A DNA stretch of 64,000 nt from Xanthomonas sp. SI (GCF_014236855.1 NZ_CP051261.1:1054001-1118000), one strand, 5' to 3'. Shown: positions 38,053-48,172, counted from the first letter of the stretch. Program-made: numbers and translations. The notes: a model not told the origin generated them from the sequence alone.

Positions 38053-40559
38053 GCGTCCTCCAGGGTGTCGGCGGGGACCGGCGCGCCGGCGAGAGTGCGC
38101 AAGGCGCGCACGGTGGCGTGCCAGGCGCGGTCGATGAGGCGCGCGCGGTCCTCGGTGACGATCCGTGCCTGGCTCTGCGCCAGCAGCCGCGACAGCGCAT
38201 CCAGCGAGTACTCGGCGGTCTTGTGTCCGCGCTGGTTGACGAACAGGGCGCGGTCGGTGATCGGGCTGTACCAGGACAGGCGCTGCCGTTTCAGGTCGCC
38301 CTGCTGGTTGGTCACGAATTCGAACCAGGTGCCGAACGGCAGGCTGCGCAGCCGCGCATAGGCCGCTTGCTCGGCTTCGTTGCGCGGCGCCAGCAGCGGC
38401 CGCTCGCCATCCTCGCCCTGATCGCCGAGGCGGGTGCGCGCCTTCAATTTGGCGCTGAGTTCGGTGCGCGAGGTCAGCGTGTCGCCGCCGCCGGGGGTGG
38501 ACAGGCGCCGCGCGATCGCCTCGGCTTCGTCCTGGTGGTAGCCGACCTGCAGCAGGGCGTTGCGCACTTCGCCGGCCAGGTCCGGATCGGGGTCGCCGCC
38601 GCTGGCGCGGCAGGTGACCTCGGCGATGCACTGGCTCAGCTGCTTGCGCTCGCGCCATGCATCGGAGTCTTCGCCCTGGCGCAGCAGGGTCAGGGTCAGC
38701 ACATCGGACCAGGCCTGGTTCAGCAGCGCCTGCACGAACTTGGGCGGCTCCCAGGTCCGGCACAGCGCTTCCAGCGTGGCGCTGGCCAATTCCTTGGCCA
38801 CCTCCAGCCGCTCCTTGCCGCGTGCGGCCTCGATATGCCGGCGCTCGGCGATCTCGGCCTTGTGCGCCAACGCGCGGTACTGCGCCAGGATGTCCTGGTG
38901 GGCCTGCTCGAAGACCTGCTCGTCGCCCTCGTATTCCTCGACCACCCGGTCGACGGTCTGGTTCAACTTCAGCAGCAACTGCGGATCGGTGTCCTCTTCG
39001 CTGAGCCAGGTGGCGCCGGACTCGGCGACCGCATTGAGCAGCTCGCGCGCCGGGTGCTGGCTGCGCACGAAGAACGCGCTGTCCTGCAGCGCGGCGCGCA
39101 CCAGCGGCACCTGCAGGCGCTCCAGCAGAGCGGCGGCCGGCGCATCGCTGCGCACTTCGCGTTCGATTTCCGCGTACAGCAGGCCGAGCAGGTCGAAGGT
39201 GTCGGCATCCTGCGGCGCCAGCGCCGCCTGCGGGCCATGTTCGCTGCGCAGCGTGGCCAGCAGCGCCGCCTGCACGTCGCGCACCTGGCGGCGCCCGCGC
39301 AGGCCGGCCAGGGTGCTGTGCGCCGGCGGTTGCGCCTGCAGTTCGCCCAAGGCCTGCAGCAGCGATGCGGTGGGCACGGCGGAGGCGCTGGCCTGGACGG
39401 AGGCGCTCGCCGCGCCACTTGCGGCGGCGCGCGGGGCCGGCATCGGGACGTTGCCGGATGACGCAGGCATCGCTGTCGCTGCGGCAGCGGGGACGGCGCC
39501 TGCGGGCATCGCACCCGCGGTCCCGGCCGGCGCCGTCTGGGTGGCCGGCACCATCGCACGGTCGCGTGCGGCAGCGAGCAGCTGGCGCAGCGTGGCCAAG
39601 TCGGTCGGTGCGTTGTCGGGCGTGGCCGGCGCGGCGCTTGCCGCCGTCGCGGCATTGGCCGCGGTCGGCGGCGGCAGCGGGGGCGCTGCGCTGGGCGGGG
39701 CCGCTTCGCCGCCGGCGGCACCGGGGCCCGGGCCGGACCAGCCGCCGGGCGCCGCCTGTCCGGACCAACCGGTAGCCGGGCGCGTGGCGGAGGACGGGCG
39801 GGGCGCGGCGCGGTTGCCGGCGGCCGCGGCGGGCGCGCTCGTCGGCCGCGCCACGTAGGGCAGGTAGACCAGGCCGGGCAGCACGCCGGCGTGCGCCAGC
39901 AGCACGTTGGCGCGTTCCACCATCTCGCCGTAGCGGACCAGCGCCTGGCGCTCGAAGGCGCGGTACAGGGTCAGCTGCGCGTCCAGCCCCAGGCGCAGTT
40001 CCTCGCCGGCCTCGCGCAGGATCCGGCACAGCAGGTGCGGCCCCAGCGGCGTGTGCTCGGCTTCGAACGCCGGCCGCGCGGCGAGTACACCGAAACGCTG
40101 GCCGAGCAGTTGCAGCGGGGTGCTGGCCCGCGCCGCCTCGCGCCGGGCGATGTCGTGCAGGACGATGTCGCGGTCGATGTCCACGTCGGCGACCAGGGTC
40201 AGCATCTGCATCGCCGCGCTGGCCTTGTCCTGGCGCAGCAGGCCGACCGGGGCGAGCGGCAGCCGCAGTGTGGCCAGGGCCGCTTCCAGTTGCGCTTTGT
40301 AGAACGGCGCGAAGCGCTCGCGGCGCGCCCGCAGGCCCTGCAGTTCCTGGTAGATGTCCTCCTGCAGCTGGCTGTTGCGCGCGCGTTCGGCCTGGTCGAA
40401 AAGCTCGCGTTCCAGCTCGCTCAGGGTCGACTGCAACGGCGCTTCCAGCGTCTGCCACACCAGGCCGGTCAGCGCCTCCAGGATGTCGCGCACGCGCGTG
40501 GGCAGGGCGGCGCTGGCGAGCGTCGCCGGGCTTGCCGACGGAATGGCAGACAATGACAT
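38049..40559 (-). CDS. DUF1631-domain protein
   Basis: An 836-residue protein matching the DUF1631 family, large mostly helical proteins of unknown role found in pseudomonads and xanthomonads. Residues about 255-420 are a low-complexity Ala/Pro-rich linker, with helical regions on either side. The C-terminal part contains LPFGTWFEFVTNQQGDLKRQRLSWYSPITDRALFVNQRG, which resembles a divergent PilZ-type barrel. Coupling to a true PilZ protein suggests c-di-GMP-linked function. The start MSLSAIPSAS was chosen; an upstream ATG would add 14 residues. Confidence 0.85.
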   Translation of the reverse strand: MSLSAIPSASPATLASAALPTRVRDILEALTGLVWQTLEAPLQSTLSELERELFDQAERARNSQLQEDIYQELQGLRARRERFAPFYKAQLEAALATLRLPLAPVGLLRQDKASAAMQMLTLVADVDIDRDIVLHDIARREAARASTPLQLLGQRFGVLAARPAFEAEHTPLGPHLLCRILREAGEELRLGLDAQLTLYRAFERQALVRYGEMVERANVLLAHAGVLPGLVYLPYVARPTSAPAAAAGNRAAPRPSSATRPATGWSGQAAPGGWSGPGPGAAGGEAAPPSAAPPLPPPTAANAATAASAAPATPDNAPTDLATLRQLLAAARDRAMVPATQTAPAGTAGAMPAGAVPAAAATAMPASSGNVPMPAPRAAASGAASASVQASASAVPTASLLQALGELQAQPPAHSTLAGLRGRRQVRDVQAALLATLRSEHGPQAALAPQDADTFDLLGLLYAEIEREVRSDAPAAALLERLQVPLVRAALQDSAFFVRSQHPARELLNAVAESGATWLSEEDTDPQLLLKLNQTVDRVVEEYEGDEQVFEQAHQDILAQYRALAHKAEIAERRHIEAARGKERLEVAKELASATLEALCRTWEPPKFVQALLNQAWSDVLTLTLLRQGEDSDAWRERKQLSQCIAEVTCRASGGDPDPDLAGEVRNALLQVGYHQDEAEAIARRLSTPGGGDTLTSRTELSAKLKARTRLGDQGEDGERPLLAPRNEAEQAAYARLRSLPFGTWFEFVTNQQGDLKRQRLSWYSPITDRALFVNQRGHKTAEYSLDALSRLLAQSQARIVTEDRARLIDRAWHATVRALRTLAGAPVPADTLEDA

Positions 40560-40646
40560 CCTGTGATCGCCGTTTGATTTCCGGGGTCCGGTATGTAACA
40601 CGTTTCTGGCGGCGCAACCATGTTGGCGGCGGCCTGGCGCAGCATT

Positions 40647-41804
40647 TCAGAGCATGAACAGGGCGACCACGTCGTTGGTGAAGCGCCGTCCCAGTTCGGT
40701 CGGCAGCGCATGCCCGGATTCCACATGCAGCCAGCCCCGCGCCTGTGCCTGGGCCAGCGCCGGAGCGATCGTCTCCGGTTCCAGGCCGGTGCGCACGGCG
40801 AAGTCGCGCAACGCGAACCCCTGGTTCAGGCGCAGCGCATTGAGCATGTATTCGAACGGACGCCGCTCGGCGCCGATCCAGTCGTCGCCGCCGATCGCCG
40901 CCGGGGTGCCGGCGGCGGCCAGGAACGCCTGCGGATGCTTGGTCTTCCAGCGCCGCAGGATGTTCTGCTCGGCGCCGGAGCTGATCTTGCCGTGGGCGCC
41001 GGCGCCGATGCCCAGGTAGTCGCCGAACTTCCAGTAGTTGAGGTTGTGCGCGCACTGGTAGCCGTCGCGGGCGTAGGCGCTGACTTCGTACTGGGCGTAG
41101 CCGGCCGCGGCCAGCAGCGCCTGGCAGTGCTCCTGCATGTCCCAGGCGTCGTCGTCCTCGGGAATGCCCTGCGGCGGGCGCGCGGCGAATACCGTGTTCG
41201 GTTCCAGGGTCAGCTGGTAATGGCTGATGTGGGTGGGCTGCAGCGCCAGCGCGCGCGCGATGTCGCTCTCCGCCCCGGCCAGGGTCTGCTGCGGCAGCGC
41301 GTACATCAGGTCCAGATTGAAGTTGGCGTAGCCGGCGTCCTGCGCCAGCTTCACCGCGCGCTCGGCATCGGCGCTGTCGTGGATCCGGCCCAGGCGCTGC
41401 AGCGCGGCGTCGTCGAAGCTCTGGATGCCGAAGCTGAGCCGGTTGACCCCGGCCGCCAGGTAGCGGTCGAAGCGCCCGTGCTCGGCGGTGCCCGGGTTGG
41501 TCTCCAGGGTGATTTCCAGGTTCGGCGCGAAGCGCAGGCGCGCGCTGGCCGCCTGCAGAAAACGGTCGATCGCCTCGGCCGGAAACAGGCTGGGGGTGCC
41601 GCCGCCGAAGAACACGGTCTGTACGGTGCGGCCCCAGACCAGCGGCAGGTCCTGGTCCAGATCGCGGATCAGCGCGTCCACGTAGTCGTCGAACGGCAGC
41701 GCGCCCTTGGCCGCATGCGAGTTGAAATCGCAGTACGGGCATTTGCGCACGCACCAGGGCAGGTGCACGTACAGCGACAGCGGGGGCGGGATCAGCGGCG
41801 GCAT
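40647..41804 (-). CDS. hemW: Radical SAM haem chaperone HemW
   Basis: A 385-residue HemW. The [4Fe-4S] site is CVRKCPYCDF (Cys18, Cys22, Cys25), followed by FFGGGTPSLF, LETNPGTAEHGRF and LSFGIQSFDD. The C-terminal HemN-like domain is present. HemW delivers haem to client proteins; older annotations call it an oxygen-independent coproporphyrinogen oxidase. It is upstream of DUF1631, about 90 bp away on the same strand. Confidence 0.94.
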   Translation of the reverse strand: MPPLIPPPLSLYVHLPWCVRKCPYCDFNSHAAKGALPFDDYVDALIRDLDQDLPLVWGRTVQTVFFGGGTPSLFPAEAIDRFLQAASARLRFAPNLEITLETNPGTAEHGRFDRYLAAGVNRLSFGIQSFDDAALQRLGRIHDSADAERAVKLAQDAGYANFNLDLMYALPQQTLAGAESDIARALALQPTHISHYQLTLEPNTVFAARPPQGIPEDDDAWDMQEHCQALLAAAGYAQYEVSAYARDGYQCAHNLNYWKFGDYLGIGAGAHGKISSGAEQNILRRWKTKHPQAFLAAAGTPAAIGGDDWIGAERRPFEYMLNALRLNQGFALRDFAVRTGLEPETIAPALAQAQARGWLHVESGHALPTELGRRFTNDVVALFML

Positions 41805-41907
41805 CAGGCGGGCAGTGTAGGGCGGTGGGCTGGCGCGGCGGCGTATGCGCGCCGCTGTGGCGGGGACTGCGTCTTGAAAGCGACCGGCTGCGCCAGCGCA
41901 GCGGCCG

Positions 41908-42501
41908 CTACAGCGACGCCAGCCGCTGCTTCAGCAGCGCCAGCGCCTGGCCGCGGTGGCTGATCCGGTTCTTCAGCGCCAGCGGCATCTGCGCCGCGCT
42001 CTGGCCGTGGTCCGGATCGAAGAACACCGGATCGTAGCCATGGCCGCCGTCGCCGGCGCGCGCATGCAGGATGCGCCCGCGCCAGCGGCCTTCCACCAGC
42101 AGCGGTTGCGGGTCTTCGGCATGCCGCAGCAGCACCAGCACGCAATAGAAATGCGCGGTGCGCTGCGCGTCGGGGACATCGCGCAGTGCGTGCAGCAGCT
42201 TGTCGATGTTGGCCGCGGCATTGCCGTGTTCGCCGGCATAGCGCGCCGAGTACAGCCCGGGCGCGCCGCGCAGCGCGTCCACGCAGATGCCCGAGTCGTC
42301 GGCCAGCGCTGGCAGGCCGGTGACCTGGGCCGCGTGGCGCGCCTTCAGCAGCGCGTTCTCGACGAAGGTCAGGCCGGTCTCGTCGGCATCGCGCACGCCG
42401 AGCGTGGACTGCGCGACCAGGTCGATGCCGGCGCCGTCGAGCAGCGCATGCAGTTCTTCGAGCTTGCCGGCATTGCTGCTGGCCAGGACCAGGGTCTTCA
42501 T
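41908..42501 (-). CDS. rdgB: dITP/XTP pyrophosphatase
   Basis: A 197-residue house-cleaning nucleotidase of the Ham1/RdgB family that removes dITP and [13 protein letters not shown] near the start binds the nucleotide; the [23 protein letters not shown] block and [17 protein letters not shown] are diagnostic. The start [13 protein letters not shown] fits the family exactly. It overlaps the VOC gene by four bases. Confidence 0.95.
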   Translation of the reverse strand: MKTLVLASSNAGKLEELHALLDGAGIDLVAQSTLGVRDADETGLTFVENALLKARHAAQVTGLPALADDSGICVDALRGAPGLYSARYAGEHGNAAANIDKLLHALRDVPDAQRTAHFYCVLVLLRHAEDPQPLLVEGRWRGRILHARAGDGGHGYDPVFFDPDHGQSAAQMPLALKNRISHRGQALALLKQRLASL

Positions 42502-42890
42502 TGCTTGGGTTCCAGCAGGTCCCACTTGGTGCCGTACAGGTCGCGGAACACCGCGACCGTGCCATAGGGTTCCGCGCGCGGGGATTCGAGGAACTCCACG
42601 CCCTGCGCCAGCATCGCGGCGTGGTCGCGGGCGAAATCGTCGGTGTACAGGAAGTGGTCCACGCGCCCGCCGGTCTGGTCGCCGATCCGCGCGCGCTGCG
42701 CGTCGTCGCCGGGTTCGGCCAGCAGCAGCGCGGCATCGTCGCTGCCGCCCGGGCCGACCACCACCCAGCGCTTACCGTCGCCGAGCGCCACGTCCTGCAG
42801 CAGGGCGAAACCGAGCTTGCCGGTGTACCAGGCGATCGCCGCGTCGTAGTCGGCCACGACCAGCGTGGTCAGCGCGATCCGCCGCTTCAC
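42498..42890 (-). CDS. VOC-superfamily protein
   Basis: A 130-residue glyoxalase-fold protein. It begins [30 protein letters not shown], a typical VOC opening, and ends [32 protein letters not shown]. The metal-binding residues are not clear enough to name an enzyme. The start is a GTG (42890) overlapping the rph stop, and the end overlaps rdgB. It is therefore translated within the rph-VOC-rdgB operon. Confidence 0.85.
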   Translation of the reverse strand: MKRRIALTTLVVADYDAAIAWYTGKLGFALLQDVALGDGKRWVVVGPGGSDDAALLLAEPGDDAQRARIGDQTGGRVDHFLYTDDFARDHAAMLAQGVEFLESPRAEPYGTVAVFRDLYGTKWDLLEPKQ

Positions 42891-43612
42891 CGCGCCAGCG
42901 CCTCGCGCTGGGCGGCAAGCAGTTGGCCGATGCCGGTTTCGGCCAATGCCAGCAGCGCATCCAGTTCGTCGCGGCGGAACGCGTGGCCTTCGGCGGTGCC
43001 CTGGATTTCGATGAAGCCGCCACCGTCGTTCATCACCACGTTCATGTCGGTGTCGCAGTCGCTGTCCTCGGCGTAGTCCAGATCCAGCACCGGCGTGCCG
43101 CGGTAGACGCCGACCGAGACCGCGGCGACCGCGCCGAGCACCACCGGCTTCTTCAGGTCGCCGCGCTTCTGCAGCCAGTTCACCGCGTCCATCAGCGCCA
43201 CGTAGGCGCCGGTGATGGCCGCGGTGCGGGTGCCGCCGTCGGCCTGCAGCACGTCGCAGTCCAGCGTGATGGTGCGCTCGCCCAGTGCATTGCGGTCCAC
43301 GCAGGCGCGCAGCGCGCGCCCGATCAGGCGCTGGATTTCCAGCGTGCGCCCGCCCTGCTTGCCGCGCGCGGCCTCGCGGTCGGAACGCGAATGGGTGGCG
43401 CGCGGCAGCATGCCGTATTCGGCGGTGACCCAGCCTTCGCCCTTGCCGCGCAGGAAGCCCGGGACCCGGTTCTCCACGCTGGCGGTGCACAGCACGCGGG
43501 TGTCGCCGAAGCTGACCAGCACCGAGCCTTCGGCGTGACGGGTGAAGGCGCGTTCGATGCGCACCGGGCGCAGTTGATCGGCCGTGCGGCCACTGGGACG
43601 GGAAAAGGACAT
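42887..43612 (-). CDS. rph: Ribonuclease PH
   Basis: A 241-residue phosphorolytic 3'-exoribonuclease trimming tRNA 3' ends. Motifs are [52 protein letters not shown] and [24 protein letters not shown]. It is the first gene of the rph-VOC-rdgB set and is divergent from yicC, as in many gammaproteobacteria. Confidence 0.97.
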   Translation of the reverse strand: MSFSRPSGRTADQLRPVRIERAFTRHAEGSVLVSFGDTRVLCTASVENRVPGFLRGKGEGWVTAEYGMLPRATHSRSDREAARGKQGGRTLEIQRLIGRALRACVDRNALGERTITLDCDVLQADGGTRTAAITGAYVALMDAVNWLQKRGDLKKPVVLGAVAAVSVGVYRGTPVLDLDYAEDSDCDTDMNVVMNDGGGFIEIQGTAEGHAFRRDELDALLALAETGIGQLLAAQREALAR

Positions 43613-43721
43613 GGGGATCGATCCGGAGGTGTCGTGAGGGCCGGGCGCGGCAGCGGGCCGGGCCGTGGGAGCTGAGAGGCGCTAGGTTACCATTCGCGCT
43701 TTGCACGCACCGGAACAGCAC

Positions 43722-44582
43722 ATGATCCGCAGCATGACCGCCTTCGCCGGCGCCGAGCGCATCACTCCCTGGGGCACGCTGGGCTGCGAACTGCGCTCGG
43801 TCAACCACCGTTTCCTGGAAGTGGGCGTGCGCCTGCCGGAAGAGCTGCGCGCGCTGGAGCCGCAGTTGCGCGAGCGCCTGGCCGCCCGCGTCAGCCGCGG
43901 CAAGCTGGACCTGATGCTGCGCCTGCGCGCGCCCGACGCCGCGCAGTCGCTGGCGGTGAACGAGCCGCTGGTCGAACAGCTGGCGGTGCTCGCGCAACGG
44001 CTCGGCGCGCGCTTCCCGCAGCTGCAGGTGCAGTTCGCAGACCTGCTGCAGCTGCCCGGCGTGCTGCAGGGGCAGGCGGTCGACCCGGCCGCGCTGCAGG
44101 CGCAGGCGCTGGAGCTGCTGGACGAGGTGGTGGCCGAGTTCGTCGCCGCGCGCGAGCGCGAGGGCGGCAAGCTGGCCGCGGCCATCGTCGAGCGGGTCGA
44201 TGCGGTCGAGCGCGTCGCCGCCGAGGTGAAGCAGCTGATTCCGGCCATCCGCGAGGGCCAGCGGACCAAGCTGGCCGCGCGCCTGGCCGACCTGCCGCAT
44301 CCGGTCGATCCGGGCCGTGCCGAGCAGGAACTGGTGCTGTGGCTGCAGAAACTCGATGTGGACGAGGAACTGGACCGGCTCGACAGCCACATCAAGGAGA
44401 TCCGCCGCGTGCTGCGCCAGCCCGAGCCGGCCGGCCGGCGCCTGGATTTCCTGATGCAGGAATTCAATCGCGAGGCCAACACCCTGGGCTCCAAGTCGGT
44501 GGACAGCCGCACCTCCAACGCGGCGGTGGAGCTGAAGGTGCTGATCGACCAGATCCGCGAGCAGGTGCAGAACCTGGAGTAG
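43722..44582 (+). CDS. yicC: YicC-family ribonuclease
   Basis: A 286-residue protein that begins MIRSMTAFAGAERITPWG. It contains CELRSVNHRFLEVGVRLP, SRGKLDLMLRL, ELDRLDSHIKEIRRVL and the C-terminal LDFLMQEFNREANTLGSKS with DSRTSNAAVELKVLIDQIREQVQN. E. coli YicC is reported to cleave RNA and to affect small-RNA turnover. It is divergent from rph and lies upstream of gmk, separated by a heptamer element. Confidence 0.95.
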   Translation: MIRSMTAFAGAERITPWGTLGCELRSVNHRFLEVGVRLPEELRALEPQLRERLAARVSRGKLDLMLRLRAPDAAQSLAVNEPLVEQLAVLAQRLGARFPQLQVQFADLLQLPGVLQGQAVDPAALQAQALELLDEVVAEFVAAREREGGKLAAAIVERVDAVERVAAEVKQLIPAIREGQRTKLAARLADLPHPVDPGRAEQELVLWLQKLDVDEELDRLDSHIKEIRRVLRQPEPAGRRLDFLMQEFNREANTLGSKSVDSRTSNAAVELKVLIDQIREQVQNLE

Positions 44583-44584
44583 CC

Positions 44585-44725
44585 GGATTGGGGATTCGGG
44601 ATTGGGGATTGGCACAGCGGATCCGGCGTCGGCCGGGGCGCGCTCAATACCGGGTAGCATATTGTCCCCGTGGGTGCTGGCCCGCGGCCCTGTTCGCGAA
44701 TCCCGATTCCCCAATCCCGACTCCC
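44585..44725. repeat. Inverted heptamer-repeat element
   Basis: Forward heptamers at 44585-44612 and inverted heptamers at 44697-44725, about 85 bp apart. The right arm ends 7 bp before the gmk start codon and so forms part of its leader. A possible -10 (TAGCAT, near 44655) lies between the arms. Confidence 0.75.
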
Positions 44726-44732
44726 TGATCCT

Positions 44733-45362
44733 ATGCGCGGCACTCTCTATATCGTTGCGGCGCCTTCCGGCGCCGGCAAGAGCAGCATCGTCAACGCCAC
44801 GTTGGCGCGCGATCCGCAGATCGCGCTGTCGATCTCGTTCACCTCGCGCGCGCCGCGGCCGGGCGAGCGCCATGCCGAGCACTATCACTTCGTGTCCGCC
44901 GACGAGTTCCAGGGCATGATCGATGCCGGCGACTTCTTCGAGTACGCCCGCGTCCACGGCGACTGGAAGGGCACCGCGCGGCAATCGGTGGAGCCGCAGC
45001 TGGCCGCCGGCCACGACGTGCTGCTGGAGATCGACTGGCAGGGCGCGCGCCAGGTGCGGGCCAAGGTGCCCGACGCGGTCAGCGTGTTCATCCTGCCGCC
45101 GTCGCGGGCGGCGCTGGAGCAGCGCATGCGCAAGCGCGGCCAGGACAGCGAGGCGGTGATCGCGCAGCGGCTGGCCGCGGCGCGCGAGGAGATGTCGCAC
45201 TACGCCGACTTCGACTACGTGATCGTCAACGAGGACTTCGACACCGCGGTGGGCGAGATGTGCGCGATCTTCGTCGCCAGCCGCCTGCGGCGCCTGCCGC
45301 AACAGCAGCGGCATGCCGATCTGATCGCGGCGCTGCTCGACCAGGATCAGGCAACTGGCTGA
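44733..45362 (+). CDS. gmk: Guanylate kinase
   Basis: A 209-residue enzyme phosphorylating GMP to GDP. The P-loop is APSGAGKSS (residues 9-17). GMP-binding motifs SFTSRAPRPGE and YHFVSADEFQGMIDAGDFFEYARVHG follow, then LLEIDWQGA. The start codon fits the family. No clear Shine-Dalgarno is seen because of the repeat next to it. It precedes rpoZ and spoT, a common arrangement. Confidence 0.97.
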   Translation: MRGTLYIVAAPSGAGKSSIVNATLARDPQIALSISFTSRAPRPGERHAEHYHFVSADEFQGMIDAGDFFEYARVHGDWKGTARQSVEPQLAAGHDVLLEIDWQGARQVRAKVPDAVSVFILPPSRAALEQRMRKRGQDSEAVIAQRLAAAREEMSHYADFDYVIVNEDFDTAVGEMCAIFVASRLRRLPQQQRHADLIAALLDQDQATG

Positions 45363-45389
45363 TTCCAAAGGAAACTGAATGACAGCGGG

Positions 45390-45418
45390 TTGATTTCAGC
45401 CGGCCCGCGCCCTACAAT
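45390..45418 (+). promoter_or_regulatory. Sigma-70 promoter of rpoZ
   Basis: TTGATT (45390) and TACAAT (45413) with 17 bp between. It lies in the gmk-rpoZ gap, about 57 bp before the rpoZ ATG. Confidence 0.65.
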
Positions 45419-45474
45419 CGCCGCCCTTTCCCTCATTCGAGCGCGTGGCCGTCACCGGCCCGCCGGGAGCCCGC

Positions 45475-45774
45475 ATGGCCCGCATCACCGTAGAAGATTG
45501 CCTGGAAGTCGTTAACAACCGTTTCGAACTGGTCATGATGGCGTCCAAGCGCGCCCGCCAGCTCGCCAACGGCGTGCAGGCCACCCTCGACAACACCGAA
45601 TCGGCCGACAAGCCGACGGTGCTGGCGCTGCGCGAGATCGCCGCGCGCAAGATCGACAACGCGCTGATCGACGAAGTCGAGAAGTCCGAGCGCGAGCGTG
45701 CCGAGCGCGAAGCGCTGGAGTGGGCCGCGGCCGAGGTCGTCGCCGACGAAGACATGTCCAAGAACGACGACTGA
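45475..45774 (+). CDS. rpoZ: RNA polymerase omega subunit
   Basis: A 99-residue subunit that helps assemble RNA polymerase and forms part of the ppGpp site. It begins [33 protein letters not shown] and ends with an acidic tail. GGGAG precedes the ATG; the longer frame from 45445 is not needed. Confidence 0.97.
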   Translation: MARITVEDCLEVVNNRFELVMMASKRARQLANGVQATLDNTESADKPTVLALREIAARKIDNALIDEVEKSERERAEREALEWAAAEVVADEDMSKNDD

Positions 45775-45803
45775 CCGCGTCACCGCGCTCGGAACGTCTG
45801 CCG

Positions 45804-45834
45804 AACAGCCCGCATCCGCGGGCTGTTTCGTTTT
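45804..45834 (+). terminator. Intrinsic terminator after rpoZ
   Basis: AACAGCCCGC and GCGGGCTGTT form a 10-bp stem around ATCC, followed by TCGTTTT. Some transcription may read through into spoT. Confidence 0.75.
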
Positions 45835-45875
45835 GCGGGTTTGCCGTCCTCGCGCCGCTGGCATAGTCTTCGCGC

Positions 45876-48047
45876 ATGAACCCAGGCCCTTCTGCCCAGG
45901 TCGCCACCGCCGCGCCATCGCCGGCCAACGAGGCGATCCCCGACTACGTTCTGCAACTCGAACGCAGCGCCAGCTATCTGCCGGCCGAGCAGATCCCGCT
46001 GCTGCGGCGCGCGTGGGAAGTGGGCGCGGCCGCGCATGCCGGGCAGACCCGCAAGTCGGGCGAGCCCTACATCACCCATCCGGTGGCGGTGGCCGGGGTG
46101 CTGGCCGAGCTCGGCCTGGACGTGGAGGCGCTGATCGCGGCGATCCTGCACGACACCATCGAAGACACGCCACTGACCCGCGCCGAACTGGCCGCCGAAT
46201 TCGGCGAGGCGGTGGCCGAACTGGTCGATGGCGTCACCAAGCTGGACAAGCTGAAGTTCCGCGACCGCCAGGAAGCGGCGGCCGAGAGCTTCCGCAAGAT
46301 GCTGCTGGCGATGTCGCGCGACCTGCGCGTGATCATGATCAAGCTCGCCGACCGCCTGCACAACATGCGCACGCTCGGCGCGCAGAGCGCCGAGGCGCGC
46401 AGCCGCATCGCCCGCGAGACGCTGGAGATCTACGCGCCGATCGCGCAGCGCCTGGGCATGAGCCTGATGAAGTCCGAGCTGCAGAACCTCGGCTTCCGCG
46501 CGCTGCATCCGTGGCGCCACGCGATCATCGAAAAGCACATCCGCAGCCAGCCGGTGGTGCGCCGCGAGTCGATGGCGCAGGTGGAGGTGCAGCTGTCGCA
46601 GCGGCTGGCCAAGGAGGGGCTGGAGCACCGCCTGGTCAGCCGGATCAAGACCCCGTGGAGCATCTACAACAAGATGCGCGACGAGAACAAATCCTTCGAC
46701 CAGGTGATGGACGTGTTCGGCTTCCGCCTGGTGGTGCGCGGGGTGCCGGACTGCTACCACGCGCTGGGCGCGGTGCACGCCACGTTCAAGCCGCTGGACG
46801 CGCGCTTCCGCGACTTCATCGCCATTCCCAAGGCCAACGGCTACCAGTCGCTGCACACGGTGCTGTTCGGCCCCTACGGCTCGCCGATCGAAGTGCAGAT
46901 CCGCACCGAGGAAATGGACCTGATCGCCGAGCGCGGCGTGGCCGCGCACTGGACCTACAAGTTCGGCGGCGATTCGCCCAACAGCGCGCAGAGCCGCGCG
47001 CATGCGTGGATCGTCGAATTGATCGAATCGCAGCGCGCCGCCGGTTCGTCGCTGGAATTCCTCGACAACGTCAAGGTCGACCTGTTCCCGGACGAGGTCT
47101 ACCTGTTCACCCCGAAGGGCAAGATCCTGGCGCTGCCGCGCAATTCCACCGCGCTGGATTTCGCCTATGCGGTGCATACCGACGTCGGCAACCGCGCGGT
47201 GGCGTCGCGGGTGGACAAGAAGCTGGTGCCGCTGCGCACCAAGCTGGTCAGCGGGCAGACCGTGGAAGTGATCACCGCGCGTTCGGCCACGCCCAAGCCG
47301 CAGTGGCTGGAGTTCGTGGTCAGCAGCAAGGCGCGCACCGCGATCCGCCATCAGCTCAAGCAACTCGAGCACGAGGACGCGGTGCAGCTCGGCCACCGCA
47401 TGCTCGACCGCGCGCTGGAGGCGATGGACAGCGCGCTGGAGCGGCTGCCGAAGGGGCGTCTGGACTCGTTCCTCAGCGAGCACCGCTATCCGCGCCTGGA
47501 GGCGCTGCTGGCCGACATCGCGCTGGGCAACTGGATGCCGAACCAGGCCGCGCAGGCGCTGATGGCCTATGCGGAACTGCGCGGCGGCGGCCTGTCCAAG
47601 CATTCGCAGGAAAAGATCCTGATCAACGGCACCGAGCGCGGCGTGGTCAGCTTCGCCAACTGCTGCCAGCCGATTCCCGGCGACGAGATCATGGGTTACC
47701 ACACCGCCGGCAAGGGCATCGTCGTGCACCGGCTGGATTGCCCGAACCTGGCCGAACTGCGCAAGTCGCCGGAGCGCTGGGTGCCGATCGGCTGGGACAC
47801 CAGCGTCATCGGCGACTACGACACCGCATTGGTGGTGGACGTGGAGAACCGCACCGGCGTGCTGGCGCAGCTGGCCGCGGCGATCGCGCAGAGCCAGTCC
47901 AACATCGAGCGCGTGGACTACCTGGACCGCGACTTCAACGCCGCGGTGCTGCGCTTCAATATCCAGGTGCGCGACCGCAACCACCTGGCCGAAGTGATGC
48001 GCCGGTTGCGGCGGCTGACGGCGGTGCAGAGTGTGCGGCGCCAGTAG
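45876..48047 (+). CDS. spoT: Bifunctional (p)ppGpp synthetase/hydrolase SpoT
   Basis: A 723-residue RelA/SpoT protein with four parts. The HD hydrolase domain (about 45-200) contains AAILHDTIEDTPLT and KLADRLHNMRTL. The synthetase (about 240-350) contains RIKTPWSIYNKM and RFRDFIAIPKANGYQSLHT; RFRD fits the RxKD-type loop of bifunctional enzymes. TGS (about 410-470) contains FTPKGKILALPRNSTALDFAYAVH. The C-terminal zinc-finger-like/ACT region includes NCCQPIPGDEI. Both active sites look intact. It makes and degrades the starvation signal ppGpp in the cytoplasm. It follows rpoZ as in E. coli. Confidence 0.96.
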   Translation: MNPGPSAQVATAAPSPANEAIPDYVLQLERSASYLPAEQIPLLRRAWEVGAAAHAGQTRKSGEPYITHPVAVAGVLAELGLDVEALIAAILHDTIEDTPLTRAELAAEFGEAVAELVDGVTKLDKLKFRDRQEAAAESFRKMLLAMSRDLRVIMIKLADRLHNMRTLGAQSAEARSRIARETLEIYAPIAQRLGMSLMKSELQNLGFRALHPWRHAIIEKHIRSQPVVRRESMAQVEVQLSQRLAKEGLEHRLVSRIKTPWSIYNKMRDENKSFDQVMDVFGFRLVVRGVPDCYHALGAVHATFKPLDARFRDFIAIPKANGYQSLHTVLFGPYGSPIEVQIRTEEMDLIAERGVAAHWTYKFGGDSPNSAQSRAHAWIVELIESQRAAGSSLEFLDNVKVDLFPDEVYLFTPKGKILALPRNSTALDFAYAVHTDVGNRAVASRVDKKLVPLRTKLVSGQTVEVITARSATPKPQWLEFVVSSKARTAIRHQLKQLEHEDAVQLGHRMLDRALEAMDSALERLPKGRLDSFLSEHRYPRLEALLADIALGNWMPNQAAQALMAYAELRGGGLSKHSQEKILINGTERGVVSFANCCQPIPGDEIMGYHTAGKGIVVHRLDCPNLAELRKSPERWVPIGWDTSVIGDYDTALVVDVENRTGVLAQLAAAIAQSQSNIERVDYLDRDFNAAVLRFNIQVRDRNHLAEVMRRLRRLTAVQSVRRQ

Positions 48048-48056
48048 GGGTGGGCC

Positions 48057-48172
48057 GGGATTGGGGATTCGGGATTGGGGATTCGCAAGTGCGCGCCAGC
48101 TGCGCTTTTGTAGGAGGGGCTTCAGCCCCGACGCCTTGCCGATAAAGCGTCGGGGCTGAAGCCCCTCCTACA
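48057..48172. repeat. Heptamer array followed by REP inverted pair
   Basis: Forward heptamers at 48057-48085 without an inverted partner, then a REP pair of the GGAGGGGCTTCAGCCCC variant (48109-48172) in inverted orientation. It lies after the spoT stop and probably ends its transcript. Confidence 0.78.
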
